From Bacteroidota bacterium (GTDB lineage: Bacteria > Bacteroidota > Bacteroidia > B-17B0 > Aurantibacillaceae), in the NCBI GenBank assembly GCA_023251755.1, contig JAHEYF010000029.1, forward strand, positions 1 through 47,041: a stretch of 47,041 nucleotides of DNA. Direction: 5' to 3'. This document shows, piece by piece, positions 8,769-16,749 of this stretch (its first letter is position 1; every line of letters begins with the position of its first letter). Below the pieces are notes generated by a model. It saw only the letters and a program-made list of their open reading frames with translations, did not search any database and was not told the origin of the DNA. The position numbers and the translations under genes were made by a program.

Positions 8769-8832
8769 TGGGAAAGATGTAAGTTAATTCTTTAAACATG
8801 TAACAGCGGCGGCTTAAAATGGAGCTAATTTG
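8769..8832 (+). promoter_or_regulatory. Stress-regulon promoter (copy H) upstream of the gene at 8933
   Basis: TGGGA (8769-8773), N4, TGTAA (8778-8782), N16, TGTAA (8799-8803), then TAATTTG ending at 8832. The 21-bp period matches the minus-strand copies exactly. The -7 TTTG is one base closer to the repeat than in most copies, as in copy G. It is the only copy on the plus strand, about 100 nt ahead of the GTG start at 8933. Confidence 0.65.
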
Positions 8833-8932
8833 TCATCCACATTACATGCCAAGGAACATACAACAAGGCGCGATGAAAGAAAATGCTAATTTCCAACTAT
8901 AAAATTCCAAGCCTGCTAAAATCCAAACCCCC

Positions 8933-9247
8933 GTGCAACACAAGACTAAATCTACAGACTTCAAAGAAGGCGCTGAACAAACAAATAAAATTTTTGAATT
9001 AACGGCAACAATTCAAAAAGAATTTCCTGAATTGTATATTCACTTAGACGAAACGCCTTTGTTTTTATCGGGCAGGGAAAAAAGAATTACCAGACTTGAT
9101 TTCGAACAATACCTGGAATCGCTTAAAATGCAATTGGCCACATTTGAAAGGCCTCGTTTAAAACATCCGGAAAAGAAATCGCATTATTTTTTAAAGAACA
9201 AAGTTAAAGGCATCAATATTACTCCGGCAAGTGCCTGCGAACAATAA
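8933..9247 (+). CDS. Hypothetical protein, 104 residues, member of the stress regulon by promoter
   Basis: An unrecognised soluble protein starting with GTG at 8933. Visible features are a predicted helical, acidic N-terminal half (EQTNKIFELTATIQKEFPEL), the phrase YIHLDETPLFL, a second helix (RLDFEQYLESLKMQLATFE) and a basic C-terminal tail. There is no signal peptide or membrane segment. It stands alone on the plus strand between two minus-strand operons and has a recognisable copy of the island's TGTAA direct-repeat promoter, which is the main reason to think it is real and stress-related. No downstream partner exists on this strand. Confidence 0.7.
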   Translation: MQHKTKSTDFKEGAEQTNKIFELTATIQKEFPELYIHLDETPLFLSGREKRITRLDFEQYLESLKMQLATFERPRLKHPEKKSHYFLKNKVKGINITPASACEQ

Positions 9248-9314
9248 TTAAATTTGTTGCAATAATTGTGTAATTAATCATTACAACAAAAGTATTGGTT
9301 GCTGCCCGTTTAAA

Positions 9315-10097
9315 TTATTGATTCAGCAATTTAAACAATTCGCTGAGGTTGGGCGATAAAATAATTTCTGTTCTTCTGTTCCTTGCTTTTCCATCAACTG
9401 TTGCATTATCGGCCACCGGGTAAAACTCTGCCCTGCCCGATGCAATAATGGTATGTGCATCCACTTTGTAATCGGCAGTCAGTATACGCACAATAGCAGT
9501 TGAACGGGCTGTACTCAATGACCAGTTGTCTTCGTATTTTCCTTTTACCGGCACGTTATCGGTATGGCCTTCTATCATTACACTGATGTCCTGTGTGGTC
9601 GTGAGTACAGTTGCTAATGTTTGCAATGCCTCTTTTCCTTTTGGGTCCACCACGGCGCTTCCCGATTTAAATAATAATTTTTCCTGTAACGATACATAAA
9701 GCCTTCCGTCTTTGAGCTCCACGCTTAATTCATCGGGTTTAAAATTAATCAGTGCGTCTGCAATTGTTTTTTTAAGTTTGCTTAAAATGTCTTTCTGCGA
9801 TTGAATAAGCGTTTGAAGGTCCTTTAAGCGCCTGGCCTGTTCGGCAATGGTCATTTTAGAATTTTCGATGGTGGTTTGAGAGCTGGATGAAAGGTTGAGC
9901 AGGTTCTTTTGTATTTCTGCCTTTTCGGCTTCCAGACTGCTTACTTTTATATTGCAGTCGTTTAAATTAGAATGCGTGCCTATGCTATCGGTCTTTAAGT
10001 TTTGCACCCTTTTTTGTTCGTTGTGCAATTTTTTTTTCGAAACGCAGGAAAAAAAAACAAGGCTAAAGCCGAATAGAATAAATAAATATTTTTTCAT
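9315..10097 (-). CDS. OmpA-family outer-membrane lipoprotein with coiled-coil stalk
   Basis: A 260-residue lipoprotein. The signal peptide ends in a lipobox (VFFSC, Cys at about 18). A long heptad-rich coiled coil follows at about 22-110. The OmpA/MotB peptidoglycan-binding domain at about 135-255 has LFKSGSAVVDPKGKEALQ, IEGHTDNVPV, WSLSTARS and the closing arginine pair in ARNRRTEI. It should tether the outer membrane to peptidoglycan. It lies downstream of the sll1863-like gene, separated by a 16-bp stem hairpin, and probably shares its stress promoter. A YfiB-like role towards the YfiR gene 2.7 kb away is conceivable but unproven; the fold is common in this phylum. Confidence 0.88.
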   Translation of the reverse strand: MKKYLFILFGFSLVFFSCVSKKKLHNEQKRVQNLKTDSIGTHSNLNDCNIKVSSLEAEKAEIQKNLLNLSSSSQTTIENSKMTIAEQARRLKDLQTLIQSQKDILSKLKKTIADALINFKPDELSVELKDGRLYVSLQEKLLFKSGSAVVDPKGKEALQTLATVLTTTQDISVMIEGHTDNVPVKGKYEDNWSLSTARSTAIVRILTADYKVDAHTIIASGRAEFYPVADNATVDGKARNRRTEIILSPNLSELFKLLNQ

Positions 10098-10112
10098 GAT
10101 GAACTAATTTAA

Positions 10113-10153
10113 AGGTGTATATAAAACAGCCGGGCCGTTTTATATACACCTTG
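10113..10153 (-). terminator. Strong 16-bp hairpin between the sll1863-like gene and ompA
   Basis: Perfect arms at 10113-10128 and 10138-10153 (AAGGTGTATATAAAAC and its complement) enclose a 9-nt loop, 41 nt after the upstream stop and 15 nt before the ompA start codon. There is no long T-tract, so it could be a leaky terminator, an mRNA-stabilising structure, or a regulator of ompA translation. Confidence 0.6.
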
Positions 10154-10194
10154 GTTAAAATTAAGTATTGGTAAGAATTGATAGTATTCTTTTA

Positions 10195-10635
10195 TTAATT
10201 CATATTATTCACACCTATATCCCTGATGGCATTTCCCAACTCATCAATGTCATGTGTAAACTCGCGTTTAAACGAGGGCCACATGGCTGTTTTTGTACCG
10301 TCGCATTTTTCAATCTTCCTTTTCAGGTCGTTGTTTTTTTTCTCTAAGGCTGCAACTTTTCTATCGTATTTTTCATTCTTTTCTTTAGTACCGGTCAGCT
10401 TTTTTGCTTTTAGTTCCTTTATTTTTACCTGGTTGTCACTGATCTTGAGTTCAGCTTCATTTTTAAATTTTTGAAAATCGGCAGCAGAATCTATTTTCGC
10501 TTCTCTTAAATCTTTTTGCGATTCGGCTACATCTTTTCTGGCTTCTTCAGCTTTTTTGTTTGTTTGTGCAAATGTGGCAGAACCTGCAACTGCCAATACT
10601 ATTGTCAGCGCAGCGGTTAAAATTTTGTTTTTCAT
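10195..10635 (-). CDS. Secreted coiled-coil stress protein (sll1863-like)
   Basis: A 146-residue periplasmic protein with signal peptide MKNKILTAALTIVLAVAG..TFAQ, followed by an almost fully charged helix-forming region (about 26-115, rich in K, E and D) and a short conserved tail (WPSFKREFTHDIDELG). The same tail and coiled coil recur in the lipoprotein at 19193-19639, so the two are paralogues. I recall this pattern under the name sll1863 family stress response protein. It is directly preceded by a near-perfect copy of the island's stress promoter (10660-10724). Molecular function is unknown; a periplasmic spacer or chaperone-like role is speculation. Confidence 0.75.
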   Translation of the reverse strand: MKNKILTAALTIVLAVAGSATFAQTNKKAEEARKDVAESQKDLREAKIDSAADFQKFKNEAELKISDNQVKIKELKAKKLTGTKEKNEKYDRKVAALEKKNNDLKRKIEKCDGTKTAMWPSFKREFTHDIDELGNAIRDIGVNNMN

Positions 10636-10659
10636 TTTTATAGAATTAAATTATTTGCA

Positions 10660-10724
10660 CAAAGATGCGTGTCGATCTTCACGAAAGTATTACACAAGTC
10701 GGGGAACAGTTTACATCATTCACA
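10660..10724 (-). promoter_or_regulatory. Stress-regulon promoter (copy A)
   Basis: Reading on the minus strand: TGTGA (10724-10720), N4, TGTAA (10715-10711), N16, TGTAA (10694-10690), N22, CATCTTTG (10667-10660). All spacings match copies B, D and F exactly. The start codon is at 10635. Confidence 0.8.
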
Positions 10725-10727
10725 CTT

Positions 10728-11411
10728 TTACCGCTTCTCTTTGGGGTTTATTTTTTTCTTAAAGAAGCCCCTCAGCAATACATTGTGGCTGGCGGCATTC
10801 ATGTTTTGTTTAAACCCCCCTGCACCCTGTTTAATATTCACCAGGGTCTGGTCTAATGTTTGAGCAAAGGTGCTGTCCATAAATAATTTTCCAATGGTTC
10901 CTTTTCCTTCACGAATGCTGCCAATAATAGCTGAAAGATCCGCTGTTATAGTTGCAGCGTTGTCGCTGGTTACCTTTACTTTTATTAAAATATCATCCAT
11001 GCTCACAGCCCTGAACGTTTCAATTGTATCATTATCCACCAGTGCTTTTTTACCTATTGTTGCCGGTACGATCAACACTATTTTATTTCCCATCAAACCA
11101 TCAGAGCCAATAATTGCTTTTGAATTTTTTTTCATAAACTTCCGGCTGCGCTCATCAATTAACATGTCTATTTTTACTGTTGAATCACTTATTTGCTGAA
11201 TGCTTTCGACAATCCCCACGTTGATACCCGAAAACCGGACATTGTTGCCCACCTGCAAACCACTTATGTCTTTAAATATTCCATTTACATGAAAGGTGTT
11301 TCCAAACAACTGTTGTTTTTGGCCGATAAAATATATTCCTGCAATAAATAGTGCGAAGCCCAGGGAAATAAAAATCCCCAGCCTTACTTTATGCCCTGTT
11401 GTTTTTTTCAT
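10728..11411 (-). CDS. mlaD: MlaD-like MCE domain protein
   Basis: A 227-residue protein with one N-terminal membrane anchor (about 9-28, LGIFISLGFALFIAGIYFIG) and a periplasmic MCE domain at about 38-118 (VNGIFKDISGLQVGNNVRFSGINVGIVESI, read as consecutive short motifs, then GSDGLMGNKIV). The C-terminal part is helical. It is the substrate-binding ring subunit of an MlaFED-type phospholipid ABC transporter between inner and outer membranes. The order here is permease (12162), ATPase (11430), MCE protein, with 6 and 18 nt gaps. It is the last gene of the apparent 17-gene stress operon, followed at once by copy A of the stress promoter. Confidence 0.9.
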   Translation of the reverse strand: MKKTTGHKVRLGIFISLGFALFIAGIYFIGQKQQLFGNTFHVNGIFKDISGLQVGNNVRFSGINVGIVESIQQISDSTVKIDMLIDERSRKFMKKNSKAIIGSDGLMGNKIVLIVPATIGKKALVDNDTIETFRAVSMDDILIKVKVTSDNAATITADLSAIIGSIREGKGTIGKLFMDSTFAQTLDQTLVNIKQGAGGFKQNMNAASHNVLLRGFFKKKINPKEKR

Positions 11412-11429
11412 TGTTTTACTATTAAACTA

Positions 11430-12155
11430 TTATTTAAAGAATGAGCGCACCCATTCGTCTTTTGATGTTTCCAGTTCTTCGAAAGTCCCTTCGCAATAAG
11501 CTGTTCCGTCTTTAATTATCATCATACGGTTGGCTGTAATGCGGGCACATTCCACGTCGTGTGTAATGATAATAGAAGCGGCGCTGTATTTTTTCTGTAC
11601 ATCCAAAATCAGCCGGCTTATTTCTTTTGATGTAGTAGGGTCAAGGCCCGTGGTGGGTTCATCGTATAGAATTATTTCCGGGTTTAACATCAATGTACGC
11701 GCCAGGCCCACCCTTTTTCGCATACCGCCCGAAAGCCCGCAGGGCATCTGATCAATCGCATCTTCCAGGCCCACACTTTTTAATGTTGAAGCAACCCGTT
11801 CGTCCAATTCCTTTTGTTTTAATTTTAAACCGCGAAGGGGGAACTCCAGGTTTTCTCTTACGCTCATCGAGTCGTACAGGGCCGCACTTTGAAACAGAAA
11901 ACCTACTTTTTTTCTTAAGGCATTTAAGTCTTCATCGTTTAATTCAAAAACATTTTTGCCAAATAAAATAACTTTGCCCTCATCGGGTTCAATTAAACCC
12001 ACTAAGCATTTTATCAGCACCGATTTTCCGCTTCCCGATTTACCAAGTACGACAAGGTTTTCACCCCTTTCAATTTTTAAATCAATGCCTTTCAGGACAT
12101 GGTTGCTGCCAAATGCCTTTTTTAAGTTTGTTATGTCTGCTACAATCGTTTCCAT
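11430..12155 (-). CDS. mlaF: MlaF-like ABC transporter ATPase
   Basis: A 241-residue ATPase from the ATG at 12155 (a TTG two codons earlier is in frame but less likely). It has Walker A GKSGSGKS at 38-45, Q-loop FLFQSAALYDSMSV, signature LSGGMRKRVGLAR at 141-153, Walker B IILYDEPTTGLDP at 161-173 and the H-loop ITHD. The SAALYDSMSV Q-loop and the RKRVGLAR signature are typical of the MlaF/MkL clade of lipid-transport ATPases. It powers the permease encoded 6 nt upstream and works with the MCE protein 18 nt downstream to maintain outer-membrane lipid asymmetry or deliver phospholipid. Confidence 0.93.
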   Translation of the reverse strand: METIVADITNLKKAFGSNHVLKGIDLKIERGENLVVLGKSGSGKSVLIKCLVGLIEPDEGKVILFGKNVFELNDEDLNALRKKVGFLFQSAALYDSMSVRENLEFPLRGLKLKQKELDERVASTLKSVGLEDAIDQMPCGLSGGMRKRVGLARTLMLNPEIILYDEPTTGLDPTTSKEISRLILDVQKKYSAASIIITHDVECARITANRMMIIKDGTAYCEGTFEELETSKDEWVRSFFK

Positions 12156-12161
12156 TTGCAA

Positions 12162-12959
12162 TCAACTAAAAAGGCTGCTTATCTGAACAGCTGCCATGTC
12201 TAAAATAAATACAGCCAAAGACCCGTACACCACGGCAGAATTAGCCGCCACGCCCACTCCTTCGGTCCCTTTATTGGAATTATAACCTTTGTAACAACTA
12301 ATGAGTGCAATAGCAAATCCAAAGAAAAACGTTTTAATGATGGCCGGAAAAACATCCGTGAAGGTGAGTTTTTCAAACACCTGTAAAAAGAACAGGTGAA
12401 AACTCACCTCTCCTTTCAGGTTCACTCCGATGTATGCACCGTACAGGGCGATGGCATCTGCCATTACTACCAATACAGGTAGCATGAAGGTGGCCGATAC
12501 AACACGGGTCACTACAATGTATTTGAATGGATTGATGCCCGATACTTCCATGGCGTCTATCTGCTCGCTTACTTTCATCGAAGCCAGTTCGGCGCCGATA
12601 CCTGATCCTACTTTTCCGGCAAATATTAAAGCAGTAATGACGGGGCCAATTTCGCGGATGATGGAAACGGCTACCATTGCGGGCAACCAGGATTCTGCAC
12701 CAAACTCAGCCAGTGTAGGCCTCGATTGTATGGTTAAAACAAGGCCCATGATACAGCCTGTAATTGCAATCAGCGGCAGGGACTTGTAACCTATTAAATA
12801 AGATTGCTTCAGTAATTCATTGAACTCGTAGGGTGGTTGAAGGGCCTGTTTAAAAAACCGTAAAGTGAACAGTGTTAATTGTGCAACTTCTTCGAAAAAA
12901 CCTTTTAAAGCACTTAGATAAAGCCTTTCCGAAGGCCCCACTATCTTTTTTATTACCAT
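12162..12959 (-). CDS. mlaE: MlaE-like ABC transporter permease
   Basis: A 265-residue integral membrane protein with five to six hydrophobic helices. It has the MlaE/permease signature region around SRPTLAEFGAESWLPAMVAV, then REIGPVITALIFAGKVGSG, then ELASMKVSEQIDAMEVSGIN, the cytoplasmic coupling helix of this family. It forms the inner-membrane core of the lipid transporter with the ATPase and MCE protein downstream. It begins 34 nt after dps, so the transporter is embedded in the stress operon rather than standing alone. Confidence 0.92.
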   Translation of the reverse strand: MVIKKIVGPSERLYLSALKGFFEEVAQLTLFTLRFFKQALQPPYEFNELLKQSYLIGYKSLPLIAITGCIMGLVLTIQSRPTLAEFGAESWLPAMVAVSIIREIGPVITALIFAGKVGSGIGAELASMKVSEQIDAMEVSGINPFKYIVVTRVVSATFMLPVLVVMADAIALYGAYIGVNLKGEVSFHLFFLQVFEKLTFTDVFPAIIKTFFFGFAIALISCYKGYNSNKGTEGVGVAANSAVVYGSLAVFILDMAAVQISSLFS

Positions 12960-12993
12960 ATCACGCTTTGAATTTTAATTTTTGAACTTTGAA

Positions 12994-13467
12994 TTAATTC
13001 AAATACCTCCTCAGCACCCAGGCCGTTGTTTCGTGCTGCTCCATCAGGCCGGTCAAAAAATCGGCTGTTCCTGCATCCTTGCTTTTTTCTGCACAGTCGT
13101 TCACATCTTTGCGCAATTGAATAATAATTGTTTCATGGTCTTTCAGCAATTCCTGGATCATTTCTTTGGCATGAAAATATTTCCCCGGGTTTTCTTTGAT
13201 GGTGGATAATTTTGAAAACTCGTTCATAGTCCCGATGGTTCTCTCACCAAGTTTGCCAATACGTTCTGCAATTTCATCTATCGCTTCTTCCAATTGTTTG
13301 TAATGGTGTTCAAATAGTTTATGGAGTTCCATAAAACTTTCGCCTGTTACGTTCCAGTGCGCTTTTCTGGTTTTAATGTACAGGGTCATCTCGTTGGCCA
13401 AAACAGTTGACAAGAGTGCTGCGCTGAGTTTTAAATTTTTTTCAGAAATTCCAATGTTTGTTTTCAT
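12994..13467 (-). CDS. dps: Dps family DNA-binding ferritin-like protein
   Basis: A 157-residue protein from the ATG at 13467; the frame runs five codons further upstream to a TTG. The ferroxidase signature is complete and correctly spaced: H37 (HWNV), H49, D64 and E68, the His-x11-His-x14-Asp-x3-Glu pattern of Dps dodecamers. It oxidises and stores iron using hydrogen peroxide and protects DNA. The N-terminus (MKTNIGISEKNLKL) is short, with only a few lysines. It lies between the AI-2E transporter and mlaE in the stress operon, consistent with a general or oxidative stress role. Confidence 0.95.
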   Translation of the reverse strand: MKTNIGISEKNLKLSAALLSTVLANEMTLYIKTRKAHWNVTGESFMELHKLFEHHYKQLEEAIDEIAERIGKLGERTIGTMNEFSKLSTIKENPGKYFHAKEMIQELLKDHETIIIQLRKDVNDCAEKSKDAGTADFLTGLMEQHETTAWVLRRYLN

Positions 13468-13488
13468 GCAGTTGGGTATCAATTAAGT

Positions 13489-14586
13489 TTATAGATGTGA
13501 ACTGATTTTTTGTTTGATAAAAGAAAATTTGGAAGCCGTGGGGACAATGTTGCCCAATAAAAATCCCCAGGGTTTTAAGGGCTCAATGTGATCGAAAATA
13601 ACTTTGACAATGGCTGTTAAGGGAATGGAAAGAAACATGCCCGGAATACCCCAGAGAGCATTGCCGATAAGTACTACGACAACTGAAATGAGTGCATTGA
13701 TCTGCACCCTTGAGGCCACAATTTTTGGGATGATGTAATGGTTGTCGATAAACTGAATAAAAATATATACCACAAAAACAAGTGCAGAGTAGCTCAGCGA
13801 ATCTTTTGTAACAAAGGCAATAAGCATGGGCAGGGCGATGGCAATGATGCCACCGATATAGGGAATGATGTTGACAATGGCCCCTGTAATTCCCAGAATG
13901 ATTGCATAATCAATACCCAATAACAAAAGCCCTGTTGAATTCAATACTGCAATAATCATCATTTCGAAAAAAAGCCCTGTTAAATAGCTTTGAACAATTT
14001 TTTTGGTGTTGACCAACACTTCTACCACAGTAAGGTGATGTTCGGAACGAAAAAGTTTACGGATAAAATCGAGCAGCAGGGGTTTGTAATAAAGGATCAT
14101 AAATAAATAAACGGGTAACAACATGGTGGTAATCATTATTTGCCCGGCGGCAGTTAATTTTTCCCCAATCGCAAAATGGCTCATCTCTTCGCTTTGTGTT
14201 TCTTTGATCCAGGCATTTATTGTTGATTTCCGTATGTTGAATTTTTCCGAAACCCATTGTACAAATTCGTTGCTTGTTGTATTAAATTTTTCTTTCAGCT
14301 GGGGGTAGGTATCGCTGAACATAGTAACCTGCGAAGAAACGATGTACAAGATCCCCAGTACCACAAAAACTGCCAGGGCCACAGCAATTGAAATGGAAAC
14401 AACTTTGTTGATTTTTTTAAGGGTTAAATAATTCACTAAGGGGTTCAATAAAACAGCAACGATTGTTGCATATACAATTGGGATAATAATGTGCTGGCCA
14501 AGGTGCATAATAAAACCAAAAGCAAAAATGCCAATGGAAATTAAAGCTGCTTTAGCATAAAAAGGTATTTTAAAAGAATTGTCCAT
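13489..14586 (-). CDS. AI-2E family transporter (TqsA/PerM-like)
   Basis: A 365-residue polytopic membrane protein with about eight hydrophobic segments. It has the family's long soluble stretch between helices 3 and 4 (about 85-150) and signature segments LLLGIDYAIILGITGAIVNIIPYIGG (read as GIDYAIILG and IVNIIPYIGG) and QFIDNHYIIPKIV. Family members export autoinducer-2 or act as ion or osmolyte channels. Here the stress context makes an osmotic or ion role at least as likely as quorum signalling. It starts 1 nt after the preceding stop, so the two genes are tightly coupled. Confidence 0.9.
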   Translation of the reverse strand: MDNSFKIPFYAKAALISIGIFAFGFIMHLGQHIIIPIVYATIVAVLLNPLVNYLTLKKINKVVSISIAVALAVFVVLGILYIVSSQVTMFSDTYPQLKEKFNTTSNEFVQWVSEKFNIRKSTINAWIKETQSEEMSHFAIGEKLTAAGQIMITTMLLPVYLFMILYYKPLLLDFIRKLFRSEHHLTVVEVLVNTKKIVQSYLTGLFFEMMIIAVLNSTGLLLLGIDYAIILGITGAIVNIIPYIGGIIAIALPMLIAFVTKDSLSYSALVFVVYIFIQFIDNHYIIPKIVASRVQINALISVVVVLIGNALWGIPGMFLSIPLTAIVKVIFDHIEPLKPWGFLLGNIVPTASKFSFIKQKISSHL

Positions 14587-14587
14587 T

Positions 14588-14971
14588 TTATTTTTTCAAA
14601 TCGTCCTGCCGCTTCATTATCTTTTTCAGGATCAGGCTCCCCAATGATTTAATTCCCTCCGCATTTTTTACAACTTTATTCGCCACCAGCATTTCCACAA
14701 CAAAGCCTATTAGTTTTGCAAACGGGTTGTGTGTTTCGCCAAGTAAAATTTTCTTAGCAACAAATCCGGTTGAAAATCCAATAGCTGCATTTATAACATC
14801 CGTTTTTAAATCAGGGGCCGAAACGATTTCCTTAAAAGTGCTCTTCATGATATTCATTGGTTTCAGGCTTTCGTAAGTCCGGCGAAAATGCGCTTTAAGT
14901 AATTTCCCTTCGGCTTCGCGTTCCGCTTCTTTTAACAAAATCAATTGCTTTAATGCCGTGCTGGTTTCCAT
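14588..14971 (-). CDS. Hypothetical protein of the YtxH-holin module
   Basis: A 127-residue protein I do not recognise by family name. The N-terminal half is helical and charged (LILLKEAEREAEGKLLKAHF). The C-terminal half contains a weakly hydrophobic, glycine-containing helix (VINAAIGFSTGFVAKKILLG) and a second one (FAKLIGFVVEMLVANKVV), suggesting membrane association. It follows YtxH and holin-like genes and abuts the AI-2E transporter. Such a YtxH, holin, hypothetical trio recurs in my recollection of Bacteroidota stress loci, but no function is known. Confidence 0.7.
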   Translation of the reverse strand: METSTALKQLILLKEAEREAEGKLLKAHFRRTYESLKPMNIMKSTFKEIVSAPDLKTDVINAAIGFSTGFVAKKILLGETHNPFAKLIGFVVEMLVANKVVKNAEGIKSLGSLILKKIMKRQDDLKK

Positions 14972-15024
14972 TTTGGAGATTGGTGGAGATTAATTGATAT
15001 TGATAGATATTGTTGCAGTACTTA

Positions 15025-15372
15025 CTACTCGCTACCCACTACCTGTTTAATGATATAGTTCCGCAAGGGTATTCCTATCCACCTTTTACGAAAGATGTAA
15101 AGAACCATTCCTGCAAGTGCATAGAACCCCGTAAGGATAAAAAAGCCATAATACAATTTCCCCAGAGACTCACCAATACACAAGGCTATTGCCATATTAA
15201 ACATGGGAAAAACCAAAGCAGCAAACACAAGAACAAGGAGCCGGGTGCTTAAATTTGAAATCACATCCGCAGATTTGTCAAGGGCTTTTAATTTATATAA
15301 GTCTACGCTGTTCCTTGTATACTGCTCTGTTTTTTCGAAAAGGGTTTCTATAAGTGCTGCCTGATCTTCCAT
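15025..15372 (-). CDS. Phage-holin-family-like membrane protein
   Basis: A 115-residue protein with an N-terminal amphipathic region (about 1-35), two strong membrane helices (about 43-70, LLVLVFAALVFPMFNMAIAL; and about 72-95) and a basic C-terminus. This is the layout of the cellular Holin-X/phage_holin_3-like proteins found in bacterial chromosomes, not evidence of a prophage; no phage genes are nearby. It is located between the YtxH gene and a 127-residue hypothetical in the stress operon. Likely an inner-membrane protein involved in envelope stress, by context only. Confidence 0.72.
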   Translation of the reverse strand: MEDQAALIETLFEKTEQYTRNSVDLYKLKALDKSADVISNLSTRLLVLVFAALVFPMFNMAIALCIGESLGKLYYGFFILTGFYALAGMVLYIFRKRWIGIPLRNYIIKQVVGSE

Positions 15373-15415
15373 GTTGTACGGTTAAAATGTTAAGGATAAA
15401 AATAATTCCCCGGCT

Positions 15416-15667
15416 TTATTTGCCACTTCCATTCCCGGCAAATTCGCTGGCCTTTTCTTTTGCAGCTTCAAACTCTTTTTTTGCTTCTTCTAAAATTGCG
15501 TTGAATTTTTCTTTTAATGACTTGGTAAAATCATCCGTTTTACCGGCAATTTTTTTACGGGTTTCGCTTCCTTTGTCTGGCGCAAAAAGAATTCCCAATA
15601 CACTACCTATTGCAGCACCAACGAGCAATGCGCCAATCACTTTTCCTGAGTTGTTTAAATTTTCCAT
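15416..15667 (-). CDS. YtxH domain protein
   Basis: An 83-residue protein with the YtxH signature: an N-terminal glycine-rich membrane helix ([20 protein letters not shown] at about 8-27), then [13 protein letters not shown], then a long charged amphipathic helix (about 45-75, [19 protein letters not shown]). YtxH proteins are general-stress proteins of unknown mechanism in Bacillus and are common in this phylum. It lies in the middle of the stress operon, 43 nt ahead of the holin-like gene. Confidence 0.9.
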   Translation of the reverse strand: MENLNNSGKVIGALLVGAAIGSVLGILFAPDKGSETRKKIAGKTDDFTKSLKEKFNAILEEAKKEFEAAKEKASEFAGNGSGK

Positions 15668-15693
15668 TTTTTTGTTTTTTGTAGATAATTAAT

Positions 15694-16113
15694 TTATTGT
15701 TGAACCATGTGAAATTCTTTTTTATCATTACCATCCATGTAATAATACCAGAATGCCTTTTCTTCTAATTTTAAGATAACCAAAACGTATGTTTTCTGAT
15801 TACTAATGCCGGTCAGTTTAATTTCCTTGTCATTATTCTGAAATTCCCAGGTACCTGTTCCGGAAATACTTCCTAATGAATAAGAGTAAGCTCCGCTTTT
15901 GGTATATGTTTCAGAATAATCGGCCATTAGAGAGGTGTAATCGTTTCCGTTCTTTTTATAGTTGTCTACTTTCCAGGTGTTGGCCACCCGTTCGGTTCTG
16001 GAATGGAAACTGATGGCCGGTCCTTCAGGGTACTTTTTGCAACTTTGAACGGTGGACATCATAAGTCCGGCAAGCAGGACAGCAAACAGGTTGATTTTTT
16101 TCAGGGCTTTCAT
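15694..16113 (-). CDS. Lipocalin-like small lipoprotein
   Basis: A 139-residue lipoprotein. The signal peptide has a lipobox ending STVQSC (Cys at about 25). The mature part has the rhythm of a small beta-barrel or lipocalin-like domain: RVANTWKVDNYKKNG at the first strand, SGTGTWEFQNNDKEIKL in the middle, and YVLVILKLEEKAFWYYYMD near the end. Bacteroidota genomes carry many such proteins with W-x-V-D openings, annotated as lipocalin family. The ligand is unknown. It is co-directional with two outer-membrane barrel genes upstream at 30-nt spacing. Confidence 0.7.
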   Translation of the reverse strand: MKALKKINLFAVLLAGLMMSTVQSCKKYPEGPAISFHSRTERVANTWKVDNYKKNGNDYTSLMADYSETYTKSGAYSYSLGSISGTGTWEFQNNDKEIKLTGISNQKTYVLVILKLEEKAFWYYYMDGNDKKEFHMVQQ

Positions 16114-16143
16114 TTTTGAATAGTTTTTTGTGTAAGTGATTTA

Positions 16144-16722
16144 TTAAGATTTAGAATTATAGTGTATCGCCACTCCAAAGGTGGATACACCAGATGAAAG
16201 ATCCAGGAACAAGCCTGCTTTGTTATTCAGATGGTACTCTGCGCCTATATGTCCATCGAGGTACAATCCGCCTGCACCATTTTGAATAGTGGTATTGCCA
16301 TAATATCCACTTTCCCAGGTTGTAGTACGGATGGCAAATCCCAAAGAACCTGCCAGGTAAAAGTCCCATTTTGAACCGGCCCTGAGCAACTGGTCAAAAT
16401 AATACGACCCTTTAATTCCAATTGGAACGACTGTCTGACGGTAATAATAATCCTTGTAAGGGGCATTTGGGTTTCCCCAGTAATAATAATTTTGATAGGA
16501 GTAGTAAGTAACGAACGGGGCCAGTGTAAAATTTCTCGCTACATCAAACTCAAAATCGGCATGCAGCACAGGCATGGTGTGTCCCACGTATCCATAATAG
16601 CCCAACCCAATACCCAGGTTCAGTGTTTTGCCATACTTTTCGGGAGAGGTGGTTTCCTGGGCTGACAATGTACAGCTTATTATCACAAGCATACACAGTA
16701 CCTTCATCATCATTTTTTTCAT
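16144..16722 (-). CDS. Outer-membrane beta-barrel protein
   Basis: A 192-residue secreted protein with signal peptide (MKKMMMKVLCMLVIISCTLSAQ). Alternating aromatic strands follow, with many Tyr residues (YSYQNYYYWG, YKDYYYRQTVVPIGIKGSYYF). It appears to be an 8-stranded barrel, opening with NLGIGLGYYGYVGH and closing near LFLDLSSGVSTFGVAI. Probably a small porin-like or structural outer-membrane protein. It sits between a second barrel gene and a lipocalin-like lipoprotein in the stress operon, consistent with envelope remodelling. Confidence 0.75.
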   Translation of the reverse strand: MKKMMMKVLCMLVIISCTLSAQETTSPEKYGKTLNLGIGLGYYGYVGHTMPVLHADFEFDVARNFTLAPFVTYYSYQNYYYWGNPNAPYKDYYYRQTVVPIGIKGSYYFDQLLRAGSKWDFYLAGSLGFAIRTTTWESGYYGNTTIQNGAGGLYLDGHIGAEYHLNNKAGLFLDLSSGVSTFGVAIHYNSKS

Positions 16723-16749
16723 TTGTGATTGTTTTAGGGTGTTTGTTTA

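Noticed and set aside
15025-15372. A holin-like gene suggesting a prophage
   Set aside because: No capsid, tail, integrase or lysin genes are present; the gene sits between YtxH and AI-2E genes in a chromosomal stress operon.
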